Assembly (NCBI RefSeq): GCF_902497785.1
Contig: NZ_CABVHK010000010.1
Coordinates: 1-64,000, forward strand
DNA length: 64,000 nt
Source: Pseudomonas fluorescens
GTDB taxonomy: Bacteria > Pseudomonadota > Gammaproteobacteria > Pseudomonadales > Pseudomonadaceae
Direction: 5' to 3'
Positions 25,435 through 33,150 of the stretch are shown here, one piece after another. The translations under genes and the position numbers were made by a program. Position 1 is the stretch's first letter. Each line of letters opens with the position of its first letter. The notes below the pieces were generated by a model, which was not told where the DNA came from, searched no databases, and was given only the letters and a program-made list of their open reading frames with translations.

Positions 25435-26361
25435 ATGACTTCCAAGCTGGAACAACTCAAACAAATGACTACCGTGGTTGCCGATACCGGCGACTTCGAA
25501 GCAATCGCTCGCGTCAAACCGGTGGACGCTACCACCAACCCTTCCCTGCTGCTTAAAGCAGCGGCCATCACCGGTTATGCAGATTTACTGAATGCATGCG
25601 TCAGCGACTGCAAGGGTGATGTGGGCCTGGCCAGCGATCGATTTGGCGTCGCGGTAGGGCAAGAAATTCTGAAGGTGATTCCCGGCCGTATCTCCACCGA
25701 AGTGGATGCGCGCCTGTCGTTCGACACTGACGCCGTATTGAAGCGCGCGCACCGTCTGATCGAGCTGTACGATAAGGCCGGCATTGGCCGCGACCGCGTG
25801 CTGATCAAAATCGCTTCGACCTGGGAAGGTATCCGCGCTGCCGAAATCCTGGAAAAAGAAGGTATCCAGACCAACCTGACGCTGCTGTTCTCGTTTGCTC
25901 AGGCAGCGGCGTGTGCCGATGCGGGTGTGTTCCTGATTTCGCCTTTCGTGGGTCGGATCTACGATTGGTACAAGAAGGCCAACGGCAACGACTACACCGG
26001 TGCGGATGACCCGGGCGTGCAGTCGGTGACGCGCATTTACAATTACTACAAGGCCAATGACTACAAGACCGTGGTCATGGGTGCGAGTTTCCGCAATCTG
26101 AATCAAATCGAGCAATTGGCCGGTTGCGACCGTCTGACCATCAGTCCGGATTTGATTGATAAGCTGGCGGCGGACACTGGCAAACTCGAGCGCAAACTGG
26201 CGCCGGGGAATGCCGGTGAGGCGCGTCTGAGCTTGAATGAAGCGCAGTTCCGCTGGTTGTCCAACGAGGATGCAATGGCAACCGAGAAACTGGCAGAGGG
26301 CATTCGCCAGTTTGCCCGGGATCAGGAGAAGCTGGAGGCGCTGTTGCAGGCCAAGCTCTGA
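25435..26361 (+). CDS. tal: Transaldolase
   Basis: Pentose-phosphate pathway enzyme moving a dihydroxyacetone unit from sedoheptulose 7-phosphate to glyceraldehyde 3-phosphate. The 308-residue length and [24 protein letters not shown] are typical of the TalB class. The Schiff-base lysine is in [15 protein letters not shown], with [10 protein letters not shown] near the N terminus and [23 protein letters not shown] near the C terminus. The open frame extends upstream to 25378, but the family start is at 25435. It ends in a strong terminator. Confidence 0.97.
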   Translation: MTSKLEQLKQMTTVVADTGDFEAIARVKPVDATTNPSLLLKAAAITGYADLLNACVSDCKGDVGLASDRFGVAVGQEILKVIPGRISTEVDARLSFDTDAVLKRAHRLIELYDKAGIGRDRVLIKIASTWEGIRAAEILEKEGIQTNLTLLFSFAQAAACADAGVFLISPFVGRIYDWYKKANGNDYTGADDPGVQSVTRIYNYYKANDYKTVVMGASFRNLNQIEQLAGCDRLTISPDLIDKLAADTGKLERKLAPGNAGEARLSLNEAQFRWLSNEDAMATEKLAEGIRQFARDQEKLEALLQAKL

Positions 26362-26380
26362 TCTAGCTCAGCTTGATACG

Positions 26381-26415
26381 AAAAGGGCGAACCTTGGTGG
26401 GTTCGCCCTTTTTTT
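26381..26415 (+). terminator. Intrinsic terminator after tal
   Basis: AAAGGGCGAACC and GGTTCGCCCTTT form the stem around TTGGTG, then a T run. It starts 19 bases after the stop. Confidence 0.95.
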
Positions 26416-26442
26416 CGCTTTGAATTTGGGTGTTGTTATGCA

Positions 26443-26532
26443 GCCTTCGCGAGCAGGCTCGCTCCCATAGGTGATCTGGGTGAGGCATTCAACTCGGAAC
26501 TACGGTGGGAGCGAGTCTGCTCGCGAAGGCGC
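26443..26532. repeat. Pair of inverted REP sequences (GTGGGAGCGAGCC family)
   Basis: GCCTTCGCGAGCAGGCTCGC at 26443 on, and the inverted copy GTGGGAGCGAGTCTGCTCGC from 26505, are about 35 bases apart, between convergent tal and rssC. Confidence 0.85.
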
Positions 26533-26560
26533 CCGGACAGGCGCCGTCAGTTTCAGAGGA

Positions 26561-27043
26561 TCAATGGCGCTCCAGCGCATTCACCAAATCATGAAACGCT
26601 TCACGATTGGAATCGTTGAGGCCCATCAGGATTTTGTGCGCTTCAAGCACCTTGATCCGCACCACTTCTTCGGACTGATCCTGGTCTGGCAGGTCAGTCA
26701 GGCATTCAGGGCACGGGATCGGGCGATCCACGATATTGAACACCTGTTCGAAGCCCATGGACTGCAACAGACGGGTAATGTCTTCGTGGGTGGTGACGAC
26801 GGTTGGCAGCAGGCCGACCTTCTGCCGCGACAGGATCGACAGTTTGGCCAGCAGGCCAAGGGTGGTGCTGTCGATGCTGCGGGTTTCGGTCAGGTCAATC
26901 ACGATCGCGTTGAAGTTCAACGCCGTGAAGATCCGCTCAATAGTCGCATCCAACGCCGAACACAGGGTCAGGCGAACTTCACCGACGAACTTCAGGACGA
27001 AGGTGCCGTCCTGCTCGGCGAACTGGATTCTACCGGTACTCAT
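26561..27043 (-). CDS. rssC: STAS-domain anti-anti-sigma factor, RssC-like
   Basis: A 160-residue protein with a STAS domain in the first ~105 residues; the switch serine is S59 in SIDSTTLGLLAKL (phosphorylated in the SpoIIAA family). The C-terminal tail has a CPEC cysteine pair (C111, C114) and a helical end (VVRIKVLEAHKILMGLNDSNREAFHDLVNALE) not found in minimal STAS proteins. It overlaps the end of the upstream phosphatase gene by one base (TAATG), so the two are coupled: the phosphatase probably dephosphorylates this protein. Order tal, STAS, RR-phosphatase, PilZ, mlaA is as in P. aeruginosa PA2796-PA2800, which is why it is called RssC rather than HsbA. Confidence 0.85.
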   Translation of the reverse strand: MSTGRIQFAEQDGTFVLKFVGEVRLTLCSALDATIERIFTALNFNAIVIDLTETRSIDSTTLGLLAKLSILSRQKVGLLPTVVTTHEDITRLLQSMGFEQVFNIVDRPIPCPECLTDLPDQDQSEEVVRIKVLEAHKILMGLNDSNREAFHDLVNALERH

Positions 27044-28224
27044 TAAAGATTCCTGCTCAACACCAACAGGGCGATATCATCCGGCATCTCCCCTAGCGTG
27101 GCCAATCCAAAAACCTGCCGCAACCCATCCAGGGTGCCGCCCGCTGCCTTGACCCGCTGGGGCAAAGCCGCTTCTTTTTCTTTGAGTGTAGGCTCTGGCA
27201 AAAGGTCCAGAATGCCATCGGACATCAGCGTCAGGCTGAATGTCGGCGGCAGCTCCATCACGTGGTCTTCGTAGGTGGCTTCATTGAAGAGGCCCACCGG
27301 CAGCCCACGCCCTTCCAGATAACGAACACTGTCTGGCGTGTACAACACAGGCAACGGCAAATGACCACCGATGCTATAGGTCAACAAACCTGTCTCCTCG
27401 TCGATGACTCCACCGACCATTGTGACGTGTTTACCCAGCTTACAACTGATCAGGCCCCGGTTGATATGACCAAGGACCTCTGATGGCTTGAATTCCGGCA
27501 GAGTGCCGTTGCGCTTGGATTCGAACAACAAGCGCGTGGTCATGAATTTCAGCAGCACGGTGACGAAGGCTGAAGAAGCGCCATGACCGGAAACGTCCGC
27601 CAGGTAAAACGCTACCCGACGCTCGTCGACCCGAAAGTAGTCGACGAAATCACCCGACAGGTACAGCGACGGGATGATCTGGTGAGCAAACTGGAACTCG
27701 TCGATGGTCCACGGACTGACCGGCAACATGTTCATCTGCACCTGGCGACCGGCATTCTGGTCTTCCTGGAGCAGGTTCAGGCTGGCTTCGAGCTCGCGGT
27801 TAGCCCTTTCCAGCTTCTCGCGGTAGCGCTGGTTCTCCAGCAGCAGACGCGCGCGATCCAGGGCCCGGCGCACAGAGTGCTCGAGCACGGCCAGATCTTC
27901 GAGAGGCTTGATCAGGTAATCCGCCGCGCCCAGGCGCAAGGCCTCGACCGCGTCGTTCATCACACCGGCGCCGGACACCACGATGACCGGGGTTTGTGGC
28001 GATAGCTCGGTGACCTGACGGATAAGTTCGAGTCCGCCCATCTGCGGCATGCGCAGATCGCAGATGACCAAGTCGGGCTTGTCTTGCTCGAATACCTGAA
28101 GACCCTGCTGGCCATTGCTGGCCTGCAAGACGCTGAAACCACTGTCGTCCAAATAGGCGGCGAGGCTCGCGCGCACTACTTCGTCATCATCGATTATCAG
28201 CAGCGTGGCACTGGTTTTTGGCAT
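27043..28224 (-). CDS. rssB: Response regulator with PP2C (SpoIIE-type) phosphatase output, RssB-like
   Basis: A 393-residue two-domain protein. The receiver domain (about 5-125) has LLIIDDDEVV (acidic pocket), the phospho-acceptor Asp in PDLVICDLRMPQMGG, VVSGAG (Thr/Ser position), and the Lys in DYLIKPLEDL. A coiled coil linker (RALDRARLLLENQRYREKLERANRELEASLNLLQED) leads to a PP2C/SpoIIE phosphatase domain with DYFRVDERRVAFYLADVSGHGASSAFV (metal-binding Asp) and LMSDGILDLLPE. Pseudomonas RssB differs from the E. coli RpoS adaptor in carrying this phosphatase. There is no RsbW-like kinase domain. The start is set at MPKTSATLLIIDDD; the open frame runs 43 codons further upstream. Confidence 0.88.
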   Translation of the reverse strand: MPKTSATLLIIDDDEVVRASLAAYLDDSGFSVLQASNGQQGLQVFEQDKPDLVICDLRMPQMGGLELIRQVTELSPQTPVIVVSGAGVMNDAVEALRLGAADYLIKPLEDLAVLEHSVRRALDRARLLLENQRYREKLERANRELEASLNLLQEDQNAGRQVQMNMLPVSPWTIDEFQFAHQIIPSLYLSGDFVDYFRVDERRVAFYLADVSGHGASSAFVTVLLKFMTTRLLFESKRNGTLPEFKPSEVLGHINRGLISCKLGKHVTMVGGVIDEETGLLTYSIGGHLPLPVLYTPDSVRYLEGRGLPVGLFNEATYEDHVMELPPTFSLTLMSDGILDLLPEPTLKEKEAALPQRVKAAGGTLDGLRQVFGLATLGEMPDDIALLVLSRNL

Positions 28225-28500
28225 GTGGGCAAACGGCGCCAGAATTAGGTTGGCGTAGCAGGCTGGGCAATTGCCCCCGCGCTCACTACTGGATTCGCTT
28301 TCTAGCCTCTCTGTCGCACCGCTTTCGAGCATTAGCCCTACTGGCAGGCACATCAGAGGTGCCCTTCTAAGGCGCAGACGGTACTCCCATCCGCGGGGCG
28401 TTTCAAGCTCACGCCGATGGTCGCCTGACGTCTTTACTTGCTAAATCACCGGGAGTTATAAGAACAGGCAAAACCGTAACCCAATGGAAGGATGAAGCCC

Positions 28501-28800
28501 ATGAGTCAAACCGATCGGGACTACAGCGAAAAGCGCGATTTCATCCGCATGCGGGTCGATGCCGATGTCGCGCTGATTCATCAGGGAGACGAGGTTGCAG
28601 CCGTCTGCATCGACCTTTCCAGCAGCGGCATGCAGGTCGAGGCACCGCGTTTGTTCAACGTCGGCGACCGTATAAGCGTGAGAATAGATTCCGAGCATGC
28701 CGCACTCAAGGGCCTTGAAGCCGATACCGAAGTGGTGTGGGTCAAACAGCAGGACGGCGCCAGTCAGAAACTCGGCCTTACAATCTTGAAAATCAAATAA
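28501..28800 (+). CDS. PilZ-domain c-di-GMP effector
   Basis: A 99-residue stand-alone PilZ protein. KRDFIRMRVDADV gives the N-terminal arginine motif (RDFIR), and CIDLSSSGMQVEAP supplies the DxSxxG motif, both needed for c-di-GMP binding. Translation from 28501 is favoured by AAGGA eight bases upstream; ATG at 28492 is an in-frame alternative. It is divergent from rssB and may respond to the diguanylate cyclases in this strain. The downstream partner is unknown. Confidence 0.9.
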   Translation: MSQTDRDYSEKRDFIRMRVDADVALIHQGDEVAAVCIDLSSSGMQVEAPRLFNVGDRISVRIDSEHAALKGLEADTEVVWVKQQDGASQKLGLTILKIK

Positions 28801-28816
28801 CCGCAATCCAACACCA

Positions 28817-28846
28817 AAGAAGGCGGCCAATGGGCCGCCTTCTTCG
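28817..28846. terminator. Bidirectional terminator between pilZ and mlaA
   Basis: AAGAAGGCGGCC and GGCCGCCTTCTT form the stem around AATG. It lies between convergent genes. Confidence 0.85.
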
Positions 28847-28861
28847 TTTTAACGGTGAAGA

Positions 28862-29551
28862 TCAAAAATCGTCTTCGACCTGGCCGTCCTTGACTTTGAA
28901 TTCGCGGTTTTGCAAGTACGCGTTGCGGATAAAGATGTACTTGTCGCCATTGATCAGCTTTTCGGCCGACAGCAGGCTGGCGCGAGTGTCGACAATGTTC
29001 AGGCCGAAAATCGAATTACGCACTGGCACGTCGTGGATGTAGCGGTAAGGGCCGGTGTAGCCATCGACATACTTGGCGGGTGCATCACGCAGCGTGCTTG
29101 GCCCCAGAAGTGGCAGCATTACGTACGGACCACTTCCTACACCCCAATAACCCAGCGTTTGACCGAAGTCTTCATCGCTACGATTCAGACCCATTTTCGT
29201 GCCCACGTCGAAGAAGCCCAGCACGCCAAACGTGGTGTTGAAGATCAGGCGTGCGGTGTCGACACCAGCCGCGGCCGGTTTGGCCTGCAAGACGTTGTTG
29301 GCAAGGTTGGTGACATCACCGACGTTGCGGAACATGTTGTGGATGCCGTCTTCAAGAAACTGCGGCGTCACGAACTGGTAGCCCTGCGCCAGAGGTTTCA
29401 GCGCATAGGTGTCGATCACATCGTTGAACTTGTAAATCGGGCGGTTGATGCTTTCCCAAGGGTCATCTTCCGTGGCTGCCTGGGCAACGAACGGAACCAG
29501 TAAGGCACTGGCGCACACACACAGCTGAGCTAGATGATTGCTCCAGCGCAT
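28862..29551 (-). CDS. mlaA: MlaA/VacJ outer-membrane lipid asymmetry protein
   Basis: Takes mislocalised phospholipids from the outer leaflet of the outer membrane and passes them to MlaC. The core DDPWESINRPIYKFNDVIDTYALKPLAQGY, NMFRNVGDVTNLANNVLQ, FGQTLGYWGVGSGPYVMLPLLGPSTLRD is typical of VacJ. The start at 29551 is fixed by AAGGAG eight bases upstream, although the frame continues to 29704. The signal peptide ends ...VPFVAQA-ATEDD, and I see no lipobox cysteine at the mature N terminus, whereas E. coli MlaA is a lipoprotein. The length of 229 residues is normal. Confidence 0.95.
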   Translation of the reverse strand: MRWSNHLAQLCVCASALLVPFVAQAATEDDPWESINRPIYKFNDVIDTYALKPLAQGYQFVTPQFLEDGIHNMFRNVGDVTNLANNVLQAKPAAAGVDTARLIFNTTFGVLGFFDVGTKMGLNRSDEDFGQTLGYWGVGSGPYVMLPLLGPSTLRDAPAKYVDGYTGPYRYIHDVPVRNSIFGLNIVDTRASLLSAEKLINGDKYIFIRNAYLQNREFKVKDGQVEDDF

Positions 29552-29751
29552 AAAAAACTCCTTGGTTGGTACTGGCGCGGGCAGCTTGGCCCGGGCATCA
29601 AGCTCGCTAGTATAAGACGGAATCGCCGCTTTAGGCAGCATCGTGCGTGATGGCCTACGGATGATTCGCCATGACCGCGAGCGATTCAAGCCGCTGTCAC
29701 TCAACTGTCACCGGTGACCCATAGCCTTGTCGCTATTTCAGGGATGTTCAT

Positions 29752-30372
29752 ATGCCGCACGCCGAAGCGTTGCCCCTCGCAGCACCGAACCTGACCGCCG
29801 TCCTGTTCGGCCTCAGCGGTTGCCTGGTGGATTTCGGCGCCCGCACGCGTCAGCATGGCGCGCCCTCTGCCGAGCACGCCGAGTTCACGCCGGGGGCCCT
29901 CGACAGTTTGCACAGCTTGCAGCGCCAACAGATCCCCTGTGCCTGGCTCGACGAACTCTCACCTGCCCTCAGCCATAACCTGGCCGCTGTCCTGCCGGAA
30001 TGGATCAAACCCTCGCAACACTCCGCAACAAACAATCCCTGGCCGGCACCGAATGCTTGCTGGCAAGCCTTGATGGCCTTGAATGTTGGGCAGTTGGATG
30101 GCTGCGTACTGGTCAGCGGCGAACCGCGATTGCTGCAGTCAGGCTTGAACGCCGGCCTGTGGACGATTGGGCTGGCTTCCTGCGGCTCGCTCTGCGGCCT
30201 GGCCCCCAGCGCATGGCAAGCCTTGAGCCAAAAGGAACGCGAGCACTTGCGCGGCAAAGCCACCGTGCAACTGTTCGGCCTCGGCGTGCACTCGGTCATC
30301 GATCACCTCGGCGACCTCGATACTTGCCTGGCCGACATCAGCCTGCGTCGCCTCAAGGGCGAAAAGCCCTGA
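29752..30372 (+). CDS. HAD-superfamily phosphonatase-like protein lacking catalytic residues
   Basis: A 206-residue protein related to phosphonoacetaldehyde hydrolase (PhnX): NPWPAPNACWQALMAL, SGLNAGLWTIGLASCGSLCGL and the C-terminal HSVIDHLGDLDTCLADI follow PhnX. The HAD nucleophile motif is broken. Where family members have DxxGT the sequence is VLFGLSGCLVDFG, with Gly in place of the nucleophilic Asp, and the later VGDTxxD is VSGEPRL. It is therefore probably a pseudoenzyme. Conserved order near mlaA and a DUF4404 gene suggests it is kept by selection. The function is unknown. Confidence 0.75.
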   Translation: MPHAEALPLAAPNLTAVLFGLSGCLVDFGARTRQHGAPSAEHAEFTPGALDSLHSLQRQQIPCAWLDELSPALSHNLAAVLPEWIKPSQHSATNNPWPAPNACWQALMALNVGQLDGCVLVSGEPRLLQSGLNAGLWTIGLASCGSLCGLAPSAWQALSQKEREHLRGKATVQLFGLGVHSVIDHLGDLDTCLADISLRRLKGEKP

Positions 30373-30481
30373 CAGAGATCATGCAGGTTGCGCACGAGTG
30401 GATTAATCTAAAGGTCAGCCATAGACCTTTGGCGTGCCGCTGCGGTCTATGCCAGTGCCTATCGATAAAAGGAAGAACGCC

Positions 30482-30745
30482 ATGCCTGCCCGCGAACTGC
30501 AACAACAGCTCAACACTCTGCGCGAGCAATTGGAACAGAATCCACCGTTGACCGAAGTGGAACGTGAAGATCTGCGCGTGCTGATGCAGCAGATCGAACT
30601 GGAGCTTGAGCTGGAAACCAAAACCCAGGACTCCAGCCTCTCCGACAATGTGAACCTGGCCGTCGAGCGCTTCGAGATTGAGCACCCGACCCTGGCCGGC
30701 ACCTTGCGCAACATCGTGCAGGCGCTGGGCAATATGGGGATTTAA
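30482..30745 (+). CDS. DUF4404-family small helical protein
   Basis: An 87-residue, strongly alpha-helical, Glu/Leu-rich protein (ELQQQLNTLREQLEQNPPLTEVEREDLRVLMQQIELELELE) with a second helical part ending NIVQALGNMGI. It matches DUF4404, which is common in gamma-proteobacteria and has no known function. AAGGAAG eight bases upstream sets the start at 30482. A terminator follows. Confidence 0.88.
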   Translation: MPARELQQQLNTLREQLEQNPPLTEVEREDLRVLMQQIELELELETKTQDSSLSDNVNLAVERFEIEHPTLAGTLRNIVQALGNMGI

Positions 30746-30758
30746 ATCCTGCGGATGC

Positions 30759-30791
30759 AAAAAAGCCCTGCTAGCGATAGCGGGGCTTTTT
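30759..30791 (+). terminator. Intrinsic terminator after the DUF4404 gene
   Basis: AAAAGCCC-TGCTA pairs with TAGC-GGGGCTTTT around a short loop, with an A run before and a T run after the stem. Confidence 0.85.
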
Positions 30792-30806
30792 CATAACGCA
30801 ATCCCT

Positions 30807-30894
30807 GTGGGAGCGAGCCTGCTCGCGAAGGCGAATTGTCAGTCACCATTGATGTTGAATGTGATGACCCTTCGCGAGCAGGCTCGCTCCCACA
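30807..30894. repeat. Pair of inverted REP sequences (GTGGGAGCGAGCC family)
   Basis: GTGGGAGCGAGCCTGCTCGC at 30807 on and its inverted copy ending CTCGCTCCCAC at 30893 are separated by about 35 bases, between convergent genes. Confidence 0.87.
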
Positions 30895-30900
30895 ATGGGT

Positions 30901-31731
30901 TTACTGGCGGACCAGGCGGTGGTTCGGCAGTTGCAATTCCTCAGTGCTGCGATACGGGTTGATATCCAATCCGCCACGACGCACATAGCGCGCATACACC
31001 GTCAGTTTCTCCGGCTTCAGCAACCGTTGCAGATCCAGGAAGATCCGCTCTACACACTGTTCATGGAAGTCCGAGTGCTGCCGGAAGCTGACGATGTATT
31101 CCAGCAGACTCGCGTGATCCAGCGCCGCACCACGGTACTCCACCGCCACGCTGCCCCAGTCTGGCTGACTGGTCACCGGGCAGTTGGATTTGAGCAGATG
31201 GCTGTGCACGCTCTCTTCGACAATGCGCGAATCATCGCAACGCAGCAGCTCCGGACGCGGATGCTCGTAATTGCTGACGCTGATGTCCAGCTCGTCGATG
31301 CACACCCCCGGCAGCGCCACAACGCCTTCAGCCTCGACATCTTTCAGGCTGCGGATGCGCACACCCACGGGTTTCCCGGCGGCGGCGGACAGGTCTTTCA
31401 CCAGGGTCGCTTCAAGGCTCGCGGCGTCGGCAAATGGCGTCTGATTCAGCGAGTTCAGGTACAGCTTGAACGACTTGGATTCGATGATGTTCGGCGAATC
31501 CGCCGGGATGCTGAATTCGCCGATCGCCACCACCGGCTTGCCCGACGGCAACAGCCACGACAGTTCGAAGCAATTCCAGAAATCCACCCCCTTGTACGGC
31601 AGGGTGTCAGCCGTCAGGCCCAGCTCGGCCCATTTCGCCGTGCGCGGGATCGGGAACAGCAAGGATGGTGTGTAGGTGGCGATATATTCGCTGGATTTGC
31701 CCAGCGGCGAGTGTTCGGCTGCGGGATGCAT
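30901..31731 (-). CDS. queF: NADPH-dependent 7-cyano-7-deazaguanine reductase (type II QueF)
   Basis: Reduces preQ0 to preQ1 in queuosine biosynthesis. At 276 residues it is the long, tandem-T-fold type II enzyme. The substrate cysteine is in [16 protein letters not shown], and the N-terminal half carries the [22 protein letters not shown]ueF motif (E and S binding the base). [12 protein letters not shown] provides the glutamate that binds the pterin-like ring. The gene stands alone, 61 bases downstream of the cupredoxin gene. Confidence 0.97.
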   Translation of the reverse strand: MHPAAEHSPLGKSSEYIATYTPSLLFPIPRTAKWAELGLTADTLPYKGVDFWNCFELSWLLPSGKPVVAIGEFSIPADSPNIIESKSFKLYLNSLNQTPFADAASLEATLVKDLSAAAGKPVGVRIRSLKDVEAEGVVALPGVCIDELDISVSNYEHPRPELLRCDDSRIVEESVHSHLLKSNCPVTSQPDWGSVAVEYRGAALDHASLLEYIVSFRQHSDFHEQCVERIFLDLQRLLKPEKLTVYARYVRRGGLDINPYRSTEELQLPNHRLVRQ

Positions 31732-31792
31732 GGCGGAAACCTGACTGAAGAATCAGCCGATTCTACCAGCCTTTGTTCCCGCCTTAGAGTGC

Positions 31793-32314
31793 TTACTGAC
31801 TGACAGTCAACTTGCCGACCATGCCGGCCTGATAGTGACCGGGAATATTGCAGGCAAATTCCAGGTTGGTGGCCTTGGTGAAGGTCCAGGTCAGCTCGGC
31901 GGTTTTGCCCGGCTCAATCAGTACGCTATTGGGGTCGTCGTGCTTCATCACGTGATCCATGCCGGTCATTGAGCCGTGGTCCATTTCCTTCATCCCAGTA
32001 GGGGTGAGCATGCCGCTTTGCTGCATCTTCATCATTTCCTGCTGATGCCTGGCATGCATCGCCGCGTCACCGAGGTTGAATTCGTGCAGCAACTGGCCCT
32101 TATTCACCAGCACAAAACGAACCGTCTCACCGGCCTTGATATCGATGGCCTTCGGGGTAAACGTCATGTCGCCCATCACCACTTCCACGCTGCGAGTAGC
32201 CTTGGCAGCCGGGGCCGGTTGCCCGAAGTCGTAAGTGTGCGCCGGCGAAGCCCACACCGGAGCGCTCAGCGCCAGCAAGCACGCAGCCAGCATCAGGGGT
32301 TTGCGCAAAAACAT
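31793..32314 (-). CDS. Periplasmic cupredoxin-like copper protein with Met/His-rich insert
   Basis: A 173-residue exported protein (signal peptide ending APVWA). The cupredoxin fold is shown by MTFTPKAIDIKAGETVRFVLVNKGQLLHEFNLG (first His ligand) and FACNIPGHYQAGMVGKL, which supplies Cys, His and Met of a type 1 copper site. Between them lies an insert unusually rich in Met and His (AMHARHQQEMMKMQQ..., KEMDHGSMTGMDHVMKHDD), suited to binding extra Cu(I). It is divergent from copRS with a cop box between, so it is probably copper-induced and detoxifies or stores periplasmic copper. Confidence 0.87.
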   Translation of the reverse strand: MFLRKPLMLAACLLALSAPVWASPAHTYDFGQPAPAAKATRSVEVVMGDMTFTPKAIDIKAGETVRFVLVNKGQLLHEFNLGDAAMHARHQQEMMKMQQSGMLTPTGMKEMDHGSMTGMDHVMKHDDPNSVLIEPGKTAELTWTFTKATNLEFACNIPGHYQAGMVGKLTVSQ

Positions 32315-32391
32315 AGTCGTACTCCAACAAGGTAAGGTTCAGCGTGTAAAAAACTTTAAACTGCTGCCACTGCCCGCAACCTGACGGCCAG

Positions 32392-32407
32392 ATTACAACT
32401 TTGTCAG
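32392..32407. promoter_or_regulatory. cop box (CopR-type operator)
   Basis: ATTACA-ACTT-TGTCAG, which reads CTGACA-AAGT-TGTAAT on the other strand, the inverted repeat pattern of heavy-metal CopR/CusR boxes. It is centred between the cupredoxin gene and copR and could control both. Confidence 0.72.
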
Positions 32408-32469
32408 GTTGGCCTGTGCCGACGCCGCCCACGGTATAAAGCGTGGGTTCCACTTGACCAGAGTCGCCC

Positions 32470-33150
32470 ATGAAACTGCTGATCGTTGAAGACCAACCGA
32501 AAACCGGCCATTACCTGCGCCAGGGGCTGGCCGAGGCCGGGTTCAACACCGAGCTGGTGGCCGACGGCAGCACCGGTCAGCAACTGGCGCTGAGTGGGGA
32601 TTACGCGTTGCTGATCCTCGATGTGATGCTGCCCGGTCGCGATGGCTGGCAAATTCTGCAAGCCGTGCGTGGCGCCGGCCTCGACACACCGGTACTTTTT
32701 CTGACGGCGCGAGACGCAGTGGAAGACCGGGTTCATGGCCTGGAACTCGGCGCCGACGATTACCTGGTCAAACCGTTTGCCTTCTCCGAGTTGCTGGCCC
32801 GTGTCCGCAGCCTGTTGCGCCGGGGCAGCGTCGCACCGCAGGAAACCAGCCTGCAACTGGCGGACTTGCGCCTCGATCTGATCCGCCGACGGGTCGAGCG
32901 CAATGGTCAGCGCATCGACCTGACCGCCAAGGAGTTCGCCCTGCTGGAAATGCTCCTGCGCCGCCAGGGCGAAGTGCTACCCAAATCGCTGATCGCTTCC
33001 CAGGTCTGGGACATGAATTTCGACAGCGACACTAATGTCATCGAAGTCGCCATCCGTCGTTTACGCCTGAAAATCGACGATGAATTTCCTGACAAGTTGA
33101 TCCATACCGTGCGCGGCATGGGTTACGTTCTCGAAGAGCGCCCGGCCTGA
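32470..33150 (+). CDS. copR: Heavy-metal response regulator CopR
   Basis: OmpR/PhoB-class regulator of copper resistance. The receiver domain starts [13 protein letters not shown], the phospho-Asp is in [14 protein letters not shown], the Thr in VLFLTARD, and the Lys in [16 protein letters not shown]. The winged-helix output (about 125-226) includes [54 protein letters not shown]. The 226 residues and [13 protein letters not shown] pattern match the CopR/CusR/IrlR subgroup. The start of copS overlaps its stop (TGATG). Confidence 0.93.
   Translation: MKLLIVEDQPKTGHYLRQGLAEAGFNTELVADGSTGQQLALSGDYALLILDVMLPGRDGWQILQAVRGAGLDTPVLFLTARDAVEDRVHGLELGADDYLVKPFAFSELLARVRSLLRRGSVAPQETSLQLADLRLDLIRRRVERNGQRIDLTAKEFALLEMLLRRQGEVLPKSLIASQVWDMNFDSDTNVIEVAIRRLRLKIDDEFPDKLIHTVRGMGYVLEERPA

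Noticed and set aside
26561..28224. Assignment of the STAS/phosphatase pair as HsbA/HsbR
   Set aside because: HsbR carries a kinase domain by my recollection and sits at another locus; gene order tal-STAS-RR/PP2C-PilZ-mlaA and length fit RssC/RssB instead.
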